Origin: Magnolia sinica
Taxonomy: Eukaryota; Streptophyta; Magnoliopsida; Magnoliales; Magnoliaceae
Length of the DNA: 64,000 bases
NCBI RefSeq assembly: GCF_029962835.1
Contig: NC_080588.1
Coordinates: 48,715,001-48,779,000 of the forward strand
Direction of reading: 5' to 3'
The notes beneath the pieces are model-generated. The model did not search any database. It saw only the letters and a program-made list of their open reading frames with translations, and had not been told where the DNA came from. The translations under genes were made by a program, and so were the position numbers. This document shows, piece after piece, positions 38,401 to 49,500 of the stretch (its first letter is position 1; every line of letters starts with the position of its first letter).

Positions 38401-41400
38401 TCCTGTTTATGCATTATAAAATAGGTTTTTCTAAGCGTGGTCCACTTGACTAGAGGTAGTATGAAAGGCATGCTGCCTCAGTAAGTAATGAGCCTCCCCA
38501 ACAGGCTCAAGGAAGGTTACCATTATGGGTTTCTCATTCCCCTACGATTTCTCTTAATGTTAGGCCTGGTTGGGCCTTAGGGTTGCATCATTTAGATGGG
38601 TCCAAGGCCACCTATGTCTTAAGAGAACATTTGGACAGCAAGATCTGTTAACTAAATATTTTTCAAGTTATACAATACCCATTTACAAAACATGCCAGGT
38701 GGACCTCATTACATAAAAAGGTAAGGCCCACACATGATAGCCCATACTACATAGCCCACTTAAGGTTTTTAAGCCCAACAATATCTAAGAGTTATTTTTC
38801 AAAGTTTAGATGCTGGATTAAATACTTTGGGAAGGTGGTGAACCCCACTTAGGTGGCCCGACATAAATTTTACATCAAATAGATTTTTACATAAATATTG
38901 TTTCTGGTCATCTTCAATTCTGATTTATGATCATGTGGGACCCACATATGGTGAAAGAAGGGATCCATCTGTTATCTCTATGTGTGGGCTTTAAAAGGTA
39001 TAAGGCAAGCCTCATTGGTTGGGTGTTTACAATTTACAGTGATATCCCAAATATGGTTACTTGGAGGAAATGTGCAGAAAACACAGTACAGAATTAGTTT
39101 TGACCCGATCTTGAGTATGTCCCATGATCACAGGGGACCATCCTTCAGTGCCCCATCAGGTTAACTTGGTTGTACTATATATGTACTTCAAAAACTATAA
39201 GCTAGGACCAACTGGTTGTGCACATGTAATATTTGGTACATGGCCAAACATAGGTACTTTAATTTTCTGCATAGAATTTTCTGCACAACTGTGCCTTGCC
39301 CCATTTTGGGATCCACTCCCTGATCATGTGAGGTCTGATTTAGCAAGAGTAAAATATTATTTATCTATTCATTAGTATAGGTTAAAGGTTCCAAGCGGTG
39401 GCCTACTCAGATATTCAGTGTGTGGTCCACTACAAAGGCCCAAAGTTGGTACAAAATACAAATAATCAGACAGTTTTCAGCAATGGGGTCTGTCACAACT
39501 TAGGACCCAATTTTCAAACAATTAGGGAATCATTCCTGACAAAAAGGTGTGACATCCCAACTCACTTATATAAGGATTAAATATCCCCAAAAGTAGGACC
39601 CTTAACTACAGAGTTTGGGACCCACTACAAGGTGTCAAAGAGGCCTACATGCAATACAGTTAAGTACTTAGAAAATTTCAGCAAGCAAAAAGTATAAAGG
39701 AAATGAAATAGATCCAATGGTAAGTGGAGCCCACATACTAGCAAACCATAGATAAGAGACACAAAAATATACATGGGTTTCTAGATTGGATGAACTCACA
39801 AAATGTATAAATCATAAGTGATCCCACACCCAAGTAAGTCAATAAGAGGATGAATGTTATGTACAACATATATCCAACATACACATCTAGTAGCATATGA
39901 AATATATTGATCAAATATCTATGATCAGATTCTCTGTTGAAAAATCCGATCCGATGGATGGTTTAGTAATATATCATTTAGGCTATATATAAATTTCCAA
40001 CCACACCAAACCTTGGATCCATCTGGACCATACAAAACAATTTAAGATTTATCCTTACGGAGGTATTTATCAGTTCAAAATTTTTTAAATTTTATCATGA
40101 AAGAATCTGATCATATGAACTATACATATGATTATTTACTATCTCAAATAAGTTAAGAGCAAACATCAAATACATTTGACCGTTGGAATTACGGATATGG
40201 CCCACATAAGAATGGTCATAACAAGTTCCTAAATACATCGATCGTATAAGGCCAAGATCTCAGCCATCCAAACTCCGATTGAGGCTTATTATATACCGTT
40301 GGAAAGCTGGTTCGATTTTCTACGAATCCAACGGAATGTATATTTTTAATACATGCACTAAAGGAGTTAAAAATGGGTCTGTTTTAGGTAAATCGGAATC
40401 CTGCATGTGCTATTAGATAGCAGCCAAGTAAACTTGATGTTACGGATGATTGGACTGTTAGATGGCTATGAAATTTGATCCAGAGTTATTCATATTGTGG
40501 TTCATATTATTCTCAAGTTTCAACTCTGATCTTAGCATGGTTGATTTTATATGATTTTTAGAACTTACCGTCTAGATAGGAAAAAACAGGATTACATGTG
40601 AAGGGTATGGATATGATGTTCATCATGGTGGACCATAATGATATGGGCCACTTTGCTGACCACCATAGCCATAAATACAAGCACAAAAGAACTCCACACC
40701 AGTAGGGCCCACACATATCAAGAAAATAAAAAGAGGAAGAAAGAGGAGGATGGAAGGAGGCATGTAGACTCACCTCAATGGATGGATGTTGGATGATGAT
40801 GTGTGGCCCACACCCTCTTTGATTAATGGTGGGCCACACCTTGGCCCTACTCTCTCTTAAAATCTCAAAATTTTTATAAGTATAGGAAAAGAATAAGTGC
40901 AGGAGAGCTCCTACTCTTATATAGGGAATTAGGGGTTGAGGTGGTAAGATAAAGTGGCAAGTTTATGGGATTTTATTAGTGCTAGAAGTGAGGTGGAAGG
41001 TGATATATGGTATGGGTAATAGATGGATGAGGTGGATGGCATGCATTGGCAAAGGTGGAAGAAATCTAGACATGCAATGGCTAATGGATGGATAAGGGTT
41101 ATGGGTTGTAGGTGATGCATGGTGGATGATGAAGTGGAGTGTTGCAATTGGTTATTTGAAGTGATATAGCATAAATCAAGACATGTATTGGATGCATGTA
41201 TAGGATGAGGTGTACATGAGTCATGATTAGTTTCTAAAGCATGGGGAGAAAGCTAATGATGAGTTTTGGGATAAAATCCAATTTGTTTTATAATATTTGT
41301 CTTATATGTGCTAGCTTCTTATTTTGTCATGTAGCAATTGTCATATTTGTTGGTAATTTTCATGTTCTAAAAGTAGGCTTTAGGCCCACATGGGCTCATG

Positions 41401-41688
41401 TCCAATGGGCCTAATATAATAAAGGTTGCTTGTATTACTAGATACATAATTTGGGCCTTACATTCAATGGGTCATATCTCACTAATAAAGTGTCGAATTG
41501 ATGCACAGTTTTCACCATTACGATCGCAATAACGGCGCGGTTCACATGATAAAGGTCTCAAGATCATACACAACAAATTACTTAGGTGAGTTTTCTAGGT
41601 GCACTAAGGTGCAGTATATGGTCTATCAACGGTGCGAGTTGGGTCACGTATGCATACAAGCAATATTGCAAAAGACCGGGATCCCACA
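35430..41688. mobile_element. 6.26 kb noncoding long-LTR-like insertion in the copia 5' leader
   Basis: Starts TGTCAGGCCCCAAACTCG, a typical plant long-LTR start, and ends GACCGGGATCCCACA. The flanks are ATAGC (35425-35429) and ATAGT (41689-41693), an almost perfect 5-base target duplication, placed between the copia primer site and gag. No gag or pol domain is recognisable in 6.2 kb on either strand. Its last 250 bases are loosely similar to the end of the sequence finishing at 6531. A GGGCCTTACA word at 41452-41461 is an alternative end, but no direct repeat fits it. Best read as an old, long solo LTR of a Ty3/gypsy-type element. Confidence 0.5.
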
Positions 41689-41691
41689 ATA

Positions 41692-41703
41692 GTTATGATA
41701 CCA
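41692..41703 (-). other. Copia primer-binding site, initiator Met type
   Basis: On the minus strand TGGTATCATAAC follows the end of the 5' LTR after a 2-base gap. It resembles TGGTATCAGAGC, the initiator-Met site used by most plant copia elements. Confidence 0.75.
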
Positions 41704-41705
41704 CT

Positions 41706-42307
41706 TGTTGGGAATTGTACTGTGGAATCACATAGAGATAGATCTAGGATAGTAATATAAAAACACTAAGCAAATACAAGTGAACACAAAGATTTAACAT
41801 AGAAAACCCCTTCAGGAAAAAACCACAGCACAAAACAACAGATGTTCACTATGAAAGCAGAAATTATAAAGAGAAAAGACTTACCCGATTCAAATAAGCT
41901 TGAATCTCACCTTTGCTACACCCTTTACAAATCCTAGAACCCTTTTAGAAACTCTTTGAATACTTTTGAATATTTTAGAATGGCCCTAGGAACTCCTATT
42001 TATAGTTTAGGAAATCCTACTTTTGCACCGACTTTGGAATAGACCGGAAACCACTTCAAATTTACGTAGTCCGCACGAAATCTGCATAACCTTCGACTAG
42101 TCGAGCCAGATCTTATGCTAGTCGAGGGTGCCCTTCGACTGGTCGAGCCAGAACTTGGGCTAGTCGAAAGGGCCCTTCGACTAGTCGAGGCTGTTCTTCT
42201 ATTGGTCGAAGATCTCGGGAATTCCAAAATACATTGTTGTTGGACTTTGAGCCAAACTTTCTCTGGACTAGACGGACTTTTCATATGTAAGACATTTGTT
42301 AACAACA
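41706..42307 (-). repeat. 5' LTR of the copia element
   Basis: Runs TGTTGGGAATTG to TTGTTAACAACA in plus orientation and pairs with 7325-7859. It is about 67 bases longer, largely because it has more copies of a CGACT(A/G)GTCG-containing unit (42094-42103, 42136-42145, 42178-42187). Confidence 0.85.
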
Positions 42308-42312
42308 CAAAA

Positions 42313-42785
42313 GGGCTCCATGGCTTGAGTAGTGGCGTTTAAATGGGTGTCAAGATTAGGGTTTAAGGTTCAAATGCAGGAGGTGGTTGCATTTGGGGGT
42401 TTTGGAGACCATTGTGCCGCATCTAGGCATATAAAGGTGGTTGACGATGATAAAGATGGGTTGTGGATGGTGGAGGTCATAGGTGGTGGTGCAGGTGCTG
42501 CATCGGGGCATATGTGGGCCGTAGGTGGTGGGGTTTCAGGAGGGTTGTAAGTGTTGCTGGCCATTGAAGGATGTAGATGGAGAGCGAGTGTGGGTGATGG
42601 TGGGATTTTGCAGGTGATGGGGTTTTAACAAGATTGGGACACGCTATTGAAAAATAAGATGGCATGGCTTGAGCAGAGTGGACGGATTGTGGGAATCTGA
42701 ATAGAACAATGACAGAAACCGATAATAGAGATGATGCCGACTAGCATGCAAACGAACTACACTTGTATCAAGGGCTTTGATACCA
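42313..42785 (-). mobile_element. Old copia fossil, leader and gag-side remains
   Basis: TGGTATCAAAGC at 42774-42785 (minus strand) is an initiator-Met primer site directly against the LTR ending at 42786. Beyond it the minus strand has a leader and a Pro/Thr/Ser-rich open stretch, without a domain I can name. Placement suggests the 5' side of the same old copia element whose integrase remains are at 6532-7319, the pair being separated by the younger copia insertion. Confidence 0.45.
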
Positions 42786-42914
42786 TGTGAAGGGTAAGAA
42801 CCGGAATACTTATTTCATTGATAATAGAAGGTATTAATACACAATATTCAAGTTATACATTGCAATTTTCTAGCTATACATAATAATTATACAATTTGTA
42901 TAATATGCAGCACA
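42786..42914 (-). repeat. Small 5' LTR of the old copia fossil
   Basis: In plus orientation it runs from TGTGAAGGGTAAGAACC to about TATGCAGCACA. On the minus strand it ends CCCTTCACA directly at the primer site. AAT/TAT-rich content and about 130 bases fit the short LTRs of Ale/Retrofit-type copia elements. The outer end is approximate. Confidence 0.5.
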
Positions 42915-43014
42915 ATTTGTATAAAATGAGGCCCACTATGTGGATGGTTACATTGAATAATAAATGATCCATGTGTAACAGTTTTTAGTTCATGTATGCT
43001 TTGCACAATATTCG

Positions 43015-43741
43015 TGATGTAGAGTGGGTCGCAGACAGTTACATGGCCAAGATGGATCAGAAAAGTCCCGGTCGACGACAGAAGTGATCCAGACCATCGA
43101 ACCTTAAATCGGGCGTATCTTGCAATCCGGAATGAGTTATCTGACGTAAAATATATGATTTTGGGGTAGAACGAGCTACTGAAGCCAACCAACCCCGCTA
43201 TGCCCGGTTACGCAGCTCGGAATTGTGAAAAACCCCTGGATCGACGGTCGCTTTCCTGTTTTAATTTCATTTTTACTATAAATAGTAAGTTTTAGTTTGA
43301 TTATAACTCTTCATCCGTCGGGCTTTAGGAGTTGCGCCCAATGTGAAAAGAGCTTAGAATAATTAGGCGAACGGTTTGGTGAAGCCAAAGAGGACACTTA
43401 CTATTTTTGGCCAAAAACCTTGCGCACTAGTAGACATCACGACCGTCTATAAATAGTAAGTTTACTATTTATAGTAAGTCGCGGATTCTAGGAGTTTGAG
43501 TTGTAGTTTGATTCTGATTTCTTTTCCATTGCTTGGTACCCCTATTTAAAGGGTTGTGAACTCGTTTTTACGAATCAATTAATCTATTTCGAATTTTATT
43601 AGAATTTATTTCTATTTTCTTGCTTTCTTTCCTTGTGGATTCGAGAAGTCTCTATGAGGAGTCCAGAGAAGCTCCATGGATTCGGAGTAGTTATCCTTGA
43701 GGAAGACGGTGATCGTCCTCATCACGTTCATCCCTGCGTCA
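43015..43741 (+). mobile_element. Solo LTR (Ty3/gypsy-type family), direct repeat ATTCG
   Basis: Starts TGATGTAGAGTGGG and ends CATCCCTGCGTCA. Perfect 5-base direct repeats ATTCG flank it (43010-43014, 43742-43746), and no internal region is present. It aligns with the LTRs of the 56330-58884 element, especially the last 200 bases (GTGGATTCGAGAAGTCTC, GAGGAAGACGGTGATCG), and with the inverted copy near 55319-56025. It carries paired CTATAAATAGTAA/TTACTATTTATAG stretches (43273-43288, 43447-43474). Confidence 0.85.
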
Positions 43742-43746
43742 ATTCG

Positions 43747-44468
43747 CAATGAGTATAGAGCTTTGCTATGAATTATTACATGCAAGCAGGTGTTGTTAAG
43801 GCATAAGGGCCCACTTGGACACCACTAAATAAATTAATTTTTCTACCTATACAGCAATAGATAAGTAAGTTTGATTTATGATCAATTATGAGTAGCTTTT
43901 TTTTTATATTTAAAGTTACTTAATCACTTTATTTTACCAAGTAAAAAAATCAAGATAAACTACTGGAGGCATAAGTAACTTAAGCAGCTCAAGATCCAAA
44001 CACCCCTTAAATGTTAAGTTTTAGGGGTTATACGTCTTTATCCTTGTTTCTATATGCACAACTTTGTATTGGATCCGGCCCCATCAAATAAGATTCAATC
44101 TTATTTGACTTTTTAGTTTTACCGAGTCCAAGGCCAAGGTAATTGACAGCCCAAAGGTCGTTTTCATGCAAGATAGTGATAGCAGTTGGTTCTAGTGGCT
44201 TGAAAATGCCCATGGTAGAAATTTCTCACCTCTCATGATTTTCTAAGTGAGCTGGTAGACAATCATATAACTATTTTATCTTTATCTTTCTCTTATTTTA
44301 TTTTTTAAGATAAACTGCAGGTTGAATTTAAGGCCATAGATTTTCTATTCAAGTAGAAACTCTCTCTGTACATTGCATATGCAAGTTTGAAAATTTGCTT
44401 ACTCGAGTAGGTGAAACTCACCTGAGCGGAATCAACCCTATGTGGACTTGTGCAATCATATAGCATAT
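43747..44468. other. Intergenic, nothing recognised
   Basis: AT-rich single-copy-looking DNA. No domain, RNA gene or clear repeat seen on either strand. Confidence 0.5.
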
Positions 44469-44942
44469 TGAGTAAACTTTTTGGGTCCCACTGTGATGTA
44501 TGTGTCCTATCCATGCAGTCCATATATTTTATCTGATCATTTTAGAGTACGAGCCGAAAATTGAAGCATATCAAAAGCTCAAATGGACCACACCACATGA
44601 AACAGTGGGGATAATGGCATCAACCTGTTGAAACCTTCTAGGGTCCACAGTCATGTTTATTTGTCATCTAACCTGTTCAAAAGTTCAAAAATATATCTTC
44701 ATAAGGTCACAAAGATACGGATGAAGGTAAAAAAAACAAATATCAGCTTGATCCAAAACTTCCGTGGCCTCCAAGAATCTTTGAAACATAGGAATTCAAT
44801 TCCCACTGTTTCCTCTAGTGTGGTCCACTTGACCTTTGGATATAATTAAATTTTGGATACATGCCCTAAAATGATATGATAAAGCGGATGGACGGAGTGG
44901 ATATGACACATACATCACCGTGGACCCCACGAAGTTTACTCA
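44469..44942. mobile_element. Foldback MITE A
   Basis: The first 65 or so bases (TGAGTAAACTTTTTGGG...) match the reverse complement of the last 65 (TGAGTAAACTTCGTGGGG...), giving a 474-base element with long imperfect terminal inverted repeats and no coding capacity. Both arms contain the GATGGACGGAGTGGAT / GTGGACCCCAC composite. The interior has AAACAGTGGGGAT and a TGTGGTCCACTTGA word, both shared with MITE B, so the two belong to one family. A clear target duplication was not found, so the superfamily is open. Confidence 0.7.
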
Positions 44943-45390
44943 GTAAGTAATCCATGTTTTAAGAAATGTTTAGTTCTCGTACAATGTTGTATGTGAATTT
45001 TTCACATAAAAGGCTTTTGTATTTTCTTCTAGTGTACGACGTAGGTAGATTATTCAAAGCATGAAAGTGGTGGTCCATACCATGATGATCGCCTGCAGAA
45101 AAAAAATTAGAACAGTCCACTCATTAGGTCGGCTGCACAAACATGTTGTGTTGTACCATCGGCTGCCGTTTGATTTCAACCTTGTATAACTAGCCCGGGA
45201 AATGAATTACTCTGTATCTCGTCCTGTGTGATCTTTGTGATGTGCTCCACCATTTTCACGGCTCTGATGTTATAAACAAGTGACACTGGAAAGTAAGGAG
45301 AGTGATGTACAGGACATCCCAGACGTGCATCAGGTAGGACCCACTGTAAAAATTTGGCCAAAAGATCAGGTTGTTCACATAGATATATCT
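44943..45390. other. Intergenic, nothing recognised
   Basis: No domain, RNA gene or strong repeat seen in this spacer between the two MITEs. Confidence 0.4.
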
Positions 45391-45824
45391 GTGCCTGGGG
45401 CTGTGTGGGGCCGTAGAGATGTTCGTGACAAATCCACTCCGTCCATCAGTTTTGAAAGACCACAACACCACAAGATGCTAAAAAACAGCCATATCCAAAA
45501 CACAAGTCGGCTAAACCACATAAAACAGTGGGGATTTAACGCCTGGCGGTGACAGAAGTTTTATATCAGGATGATGTTTGTTCCTTCAGTTTATCTGAGT
45601 GGCAATAATTCTATGAACGGTTTGGATGGCATATAAACATCATGCTAACTCCAGAAAGGTTTCACAACGGTGGATGTTTCGGTTCACACTGTTTTGTTAG
45701 AATGGCCCACCTGAGTTTTGGATCCGCCTGATTTTTAGCATCCTGTCCAATTGTAGTCTTTCGAAACAGATGGACGGAGTGGATTTGTCACGGACTCCCT
45801 GTGGACCCCACGCAGCGGGGCACA
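45391..45824. mobile_element. Foldback MITE B
   Basis: Arms of about 90 bases (45391-45480 and the reverse complement of 45735-45824) share GTGACAAATCCACTCCGTCC and a GAAAGAC-ACAA block. Because of this the two strands encode nearly the same peptide (DKSTPSISFERPQHHKML on plus, DKSTPSICFERLQLDRML on minus), which is a signature of the fold and not of a gene. The interior resembles MITE A (AAACAGTGGGGAT; TGGCCCACCTGA). Confidence 0.75.
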
Positions 45825-46017
45825 TGCAATCCGCTCTCCATATTGCAATACGTGGGGCTCCTGTTCTATTATCAGGCAGGCTCAATCTGTAATGGGCCAT
45901 CTCCAATTAAAGTCAAACAAACATCCACTTTGATGGGTTTTTTTTTTTTTTTTTTTTAAATTTTATTTTTAAAATCCAAAATTATCCAAACCAAGGATTA
46001 AAAAATGTCCAGCCGGT
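45825..46017. other. Intergenic with poly(T) run
   Basis: Contains a T homopolymer of about 20 bases at roughly 45937-45957. Nothing else recognised. Confidence 0.5.
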
Positions 46018-46530
46018 TTTAAATTTGAGATATGGACCGTTCAAGATTGTGCCTATCTGATGAATGTGAACCGTTGGTGTAGCTCTTATTTTAACTTACT
46101 GGTTGTGGGCACAGATTGAAGGGTTAGGGTTGTCCTATTGAGGAGATCATTCGGGGCACGGTCCATCCAAGGTGGCTTGCACCAGACCATCAATCTGGAT
46201 CGTTGAACCATAGGCCGACGTGTCCAAACTAAAAAAACAAGCATCCTGTACATATTCTTGGGTCGAGGATCATACGCAGAAGGGAAGGGATCATGTGATC
46301 TGATATGATCCTCGACCGAGGTTCTGCCCAGTGTACTCTGGTTTTACGTTTGTACAAGTGCGGGTCATGACTAAGTGATCCAGACCATTGATCTGTTAGA
46401 TTCCTTTGGATCAATCTTGGGTCTCTTTTTGGCTAATTGTGTACCGTTGATTAATTTAACATCCATTTTCTGGCCACACATTGAAGGGATAAAAGTTGTC
46501 CTGTCAAGGATATTTTTGAGGTACGATGAT
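46018..46530 (+). repeat. Diverged local direct duplication flanking a hairpin
   Basis: The stretch 46018-46160 and the stretch 46385-46530 align in the same direction. Shared words are TCAAGATTGTG/TCAATCTTGGG, ACCGTTG, CACAGATTGAAGGG/CACACATTGAAGGG, GTTGTCCT and GGGGCACG/GAGGTACG. The copies are strongly diverged. Between them lies the 14-base-stem hairpin at 46261-46317. Confidence 0.6.
46261..46317. repeat. Perfect 14-base inverted repeat (hairpin)
   Basis: GGTCGAGGATCATA (46261-46274) and TATGATCCTCGACC (46304-46317) are exact reverse complements around a 29-base loop. Confidence 0.85.
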
Positions 46531-49500
46531 TAAATTATGGAATCTGACAGATCAACGGTGGAGATCACTGAACAAAGAGCCCCACTTGGATAAAGTTGAA
46601 ACCCGAGTAAGTTGTGGGTATCCTCACGGTCAATACCAGTGAGTCAACTCAGCACTAACACGGAAAGTCAAAGATGATTTTTCTGGTCAAAGTCATGGGA
46701 CCATCATTGAGAGGTTTGAAAAGTCATGCAGATGAACATGCAGTCGCACTTTGAAGTGGATGGTAATGCATGCTCGTGTTGACTATAGCATGCACATGAT
46801 GGTGGAGAATCCATGGGTTTTGTTTCTTTCCTATTATCAACACCAAAAAAGCATGGCCTTGTACCTTGCATATATCTTTTATCATTGCCAAAAGCCCTTG
46901 CTCATTTTCTTCCCATGCATGCACGGGTTGGGTCATGGTGTACCAGAACCTTGAGCCATGGCGGTCCATGCTCCTAAGATCATAGAAGCAATGCTGCAGA
47001 AAAAGAACACACTCTCCCTTTTTATTAAGGGCCCGTCAGAGTCCTCTATGGTGTTAAAGGTCCAAACGAGTCCTTAGTGCTAGTTCACTTTGTTACACTA
47101 GCCTTAAATTACTTGAGAAGAAGTCTAGACGGTTCGATCATATTCATTTCTTTCCTTTCGCTTTCAAGCAAGAAAGAAGAGCTTTTTGGGTCCAAGATCT
47201 CTACCCTTTGGTCTCTTCATTACCTTTGCTATTGATGGCTTAGATGCTTTTGCTTGGGCAACTAAAGAAACATATGGATTTTGAGTTGGGGTTCAAGAAC
47301 AATGTTTAGGGCATAAGAGAATCATGTTCGAGCAACTCAGTTTTTAGGATCCTAGCTTTGGGCTGGGTTTAATCCAAGTCCTAAATGTACATTAAGTAGC
47401 AATTTGTTATTATAATATTTTAGGTATGTTAGTTATGGGTTTTGCTAATGTGTATGAAACTTAGATGGTGGAATTGAAATGACCGTGCAGTGCATTGGAG
47501 ATTAGGATCGATGAAACGGAACACAATTCTCACCTAGCTAGGATGTCATCGTTGCGGAACTGATGTTGTAGTCTTATGCACTTTGCATCCTTCAGAGAAG
47601 CACCGAGATTGGAATAGAAGCTTCAATCGTGTGTAGGCTTGGAGACCCAACCCTGCTTTTATAGTATATAGGATTGAGGATTTGAAACCTATCGAAACTC
47701 TTCCCCTTAAGGCTTCATACGAAGTTGTCAATCCTATTTCAACTAGAACATTATGCATGTGATACAATTATAGCACACTACCATTTACACGATTTTTGAT
47801 GAATTCCAACTTTGTGGGGTCCATTAGTATGCCCTATCACATTATCCAATGCTTAGAAAAATTCAGACCATTAATCAATAAGACCCACCTCACATAATTC
47901 TCCTAATGTGCCCATGAGAATAAATCTTTTAAATGGCACACAGGGTGACTTGTCATTGATCTAAACCATTCATCCATTCATTCAAACAACTAGGAGTAAG
48001 CCATGGTATAAGAATCACACTACTTATATGATCTTAACCTTTTGAATGAGACCAATTTGTTAAAATTGTCCATTGTTTAGGAGTGGTAAATGACATGGTC
48101 AGAATTATTAAATCAAAGTGTTACTTTAGAATCATAGGAAATATGAAGTGAAATCTATCTACTAGATGTTTTAAGATGATGATTCTAAATATTTTGTTTT
48201 TTGGTCAATCTTTGGTGTTCATTATCATGCTATTGATGGAAGATTAGGATCACCTTATATTGCATTTTTTTTTTTTTTACATGGCTTGCTTTTAGTTATA
48301 TAAATGAATGAATAGTTCAATCCACAATAGATTGCCCATGTGCCATTTAAAAGGTTTAGGGACGTTGCTAATGTGGCTATGAAGGTGGGGACATTAGCAA
48401 TACATACATTAGTCATATTAATTTATATATCTCTACCATATATATCCAACAAATTAATAGTCACAAGGAAAGAATATTTTAAAACCGAAATGGGATGTGT
48501 TTAGGTGTAGCAATGGATCAAGTCGACCTAAGAGTCACCTAACCCAACTCATATGTGAGGACATCCAATCGGGTGGTATTGATCCATTTGCTACTTGGAT
48601 CAAGGTGGCTTACCTTTAGCCCCGATATTCCATTCTTAAACTCAAGTGTGGCCATGAGTCAAGTACTGGTCAAGCTGGATCCAATTAAATGGATTAGGAT
48701 GGGACAAGTCGACCTTGGGTTTGGTGAATGGGTCATGGGTTTAGTTCGGCCCGGAATTCTTGGCTCATTTAGTGAATGGGCTGAGCTTTGGGCTAATCTC
48801 AACCCAGTCCAAACCTGACTTATGGCCATTCATGAATGTTTTTAGCCCTTTAGCAAAGGATTTTTTATTTTATTTTTTTTTATTTTTTTATTTTTTTATT
48901 TTTTTATTTTTGCATTTCAATTCATTCATGCAATTATATATATATATTAGGAGTCTTGAAACAAATGTTGTATGGGTTGTATGACGTCTACTCTATAAAT
49001 ATATTAAACATACCCATGTTAGGACAATAATCCAAAAGCTAAGACGTGTAAAATTAAGGTGGACCCAGAACTAGAAAAAGCCGGGATGGTTTGCTCACCA
49101 TTGAAACCCTACTATGTCCCCGGCTCTCTCTGCTTGTAACACGCTCTTGCATGCAACTCTCCCTCTCTTTTTTTCTTTTTTTCTTTTTTTTCTTTTTTTC
49201 AAATCTCTATATGTGTGTGCTATAACCTGTAATATTAATATTAACATTAATTTATATTAGATACCTAATTACATATATCCAATTAGGTAGCCCACTGTTT
49301 CCTAGTACGGCCAACTTGAGTTATGTATGAGGCTAATTCATGGTCAGAAATCCAAAATAGCCTCCGACCACAACAAAGAAATTTACTTTCTTCATGCATA
49401 AAAATAATAAATTACTAGAGGGAGTGGAACAAATACATGATAAGCATTACATTAGGGCCCACGAAGATCGACACTACAAGTTATCATAGTGTCAAAAGTG

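Larger units (their letters stand above)
7325..42307 (-). mobile_element. Ty1/copia element (Tork-like), minus strand, carrying two later insertions
   Basis: Outer LTRs lie at 7325-7859 (3' LTR) and 41706-42307 (5' LTR). Perfect direct repeats CAAAA flank the whole unit (7320-7324, 42308-42312). On the minus strand the order is 5' LTR, initiator-Met-type primer-binding site, gag, zinc knuckle, protease, pre-integrase, integrase, reverse transcriptase, RNase H, 3' LTR, which is the Ty1/copia order. Without its two insertions (10384-33993 and 35430-41688) it is about 5.1 kb, the usual size. The GPS-type word that starts the integrase block is divided by the Athila-like array. Many breaks; the two LTRs differ clearly, so it is much older than the array inside it. 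Confidence 0.9.

Noticed and set aside
41452-41461. GGGCCTTACA as the right end of the long LTR-like insertion
   Set aside because: The flank after it (TTCAA) does not match ATAGC. Position 41688 gives an almost perfect 5-base match and sits next to the copia primer site.
46958-47077. Short open frame MAVHAPKIIEAMLQKKNTL..., considered as the first exon of a PPR-type gene
   Set aside because: Only 39 codons, with no PPR repeat found downstream in any frame.
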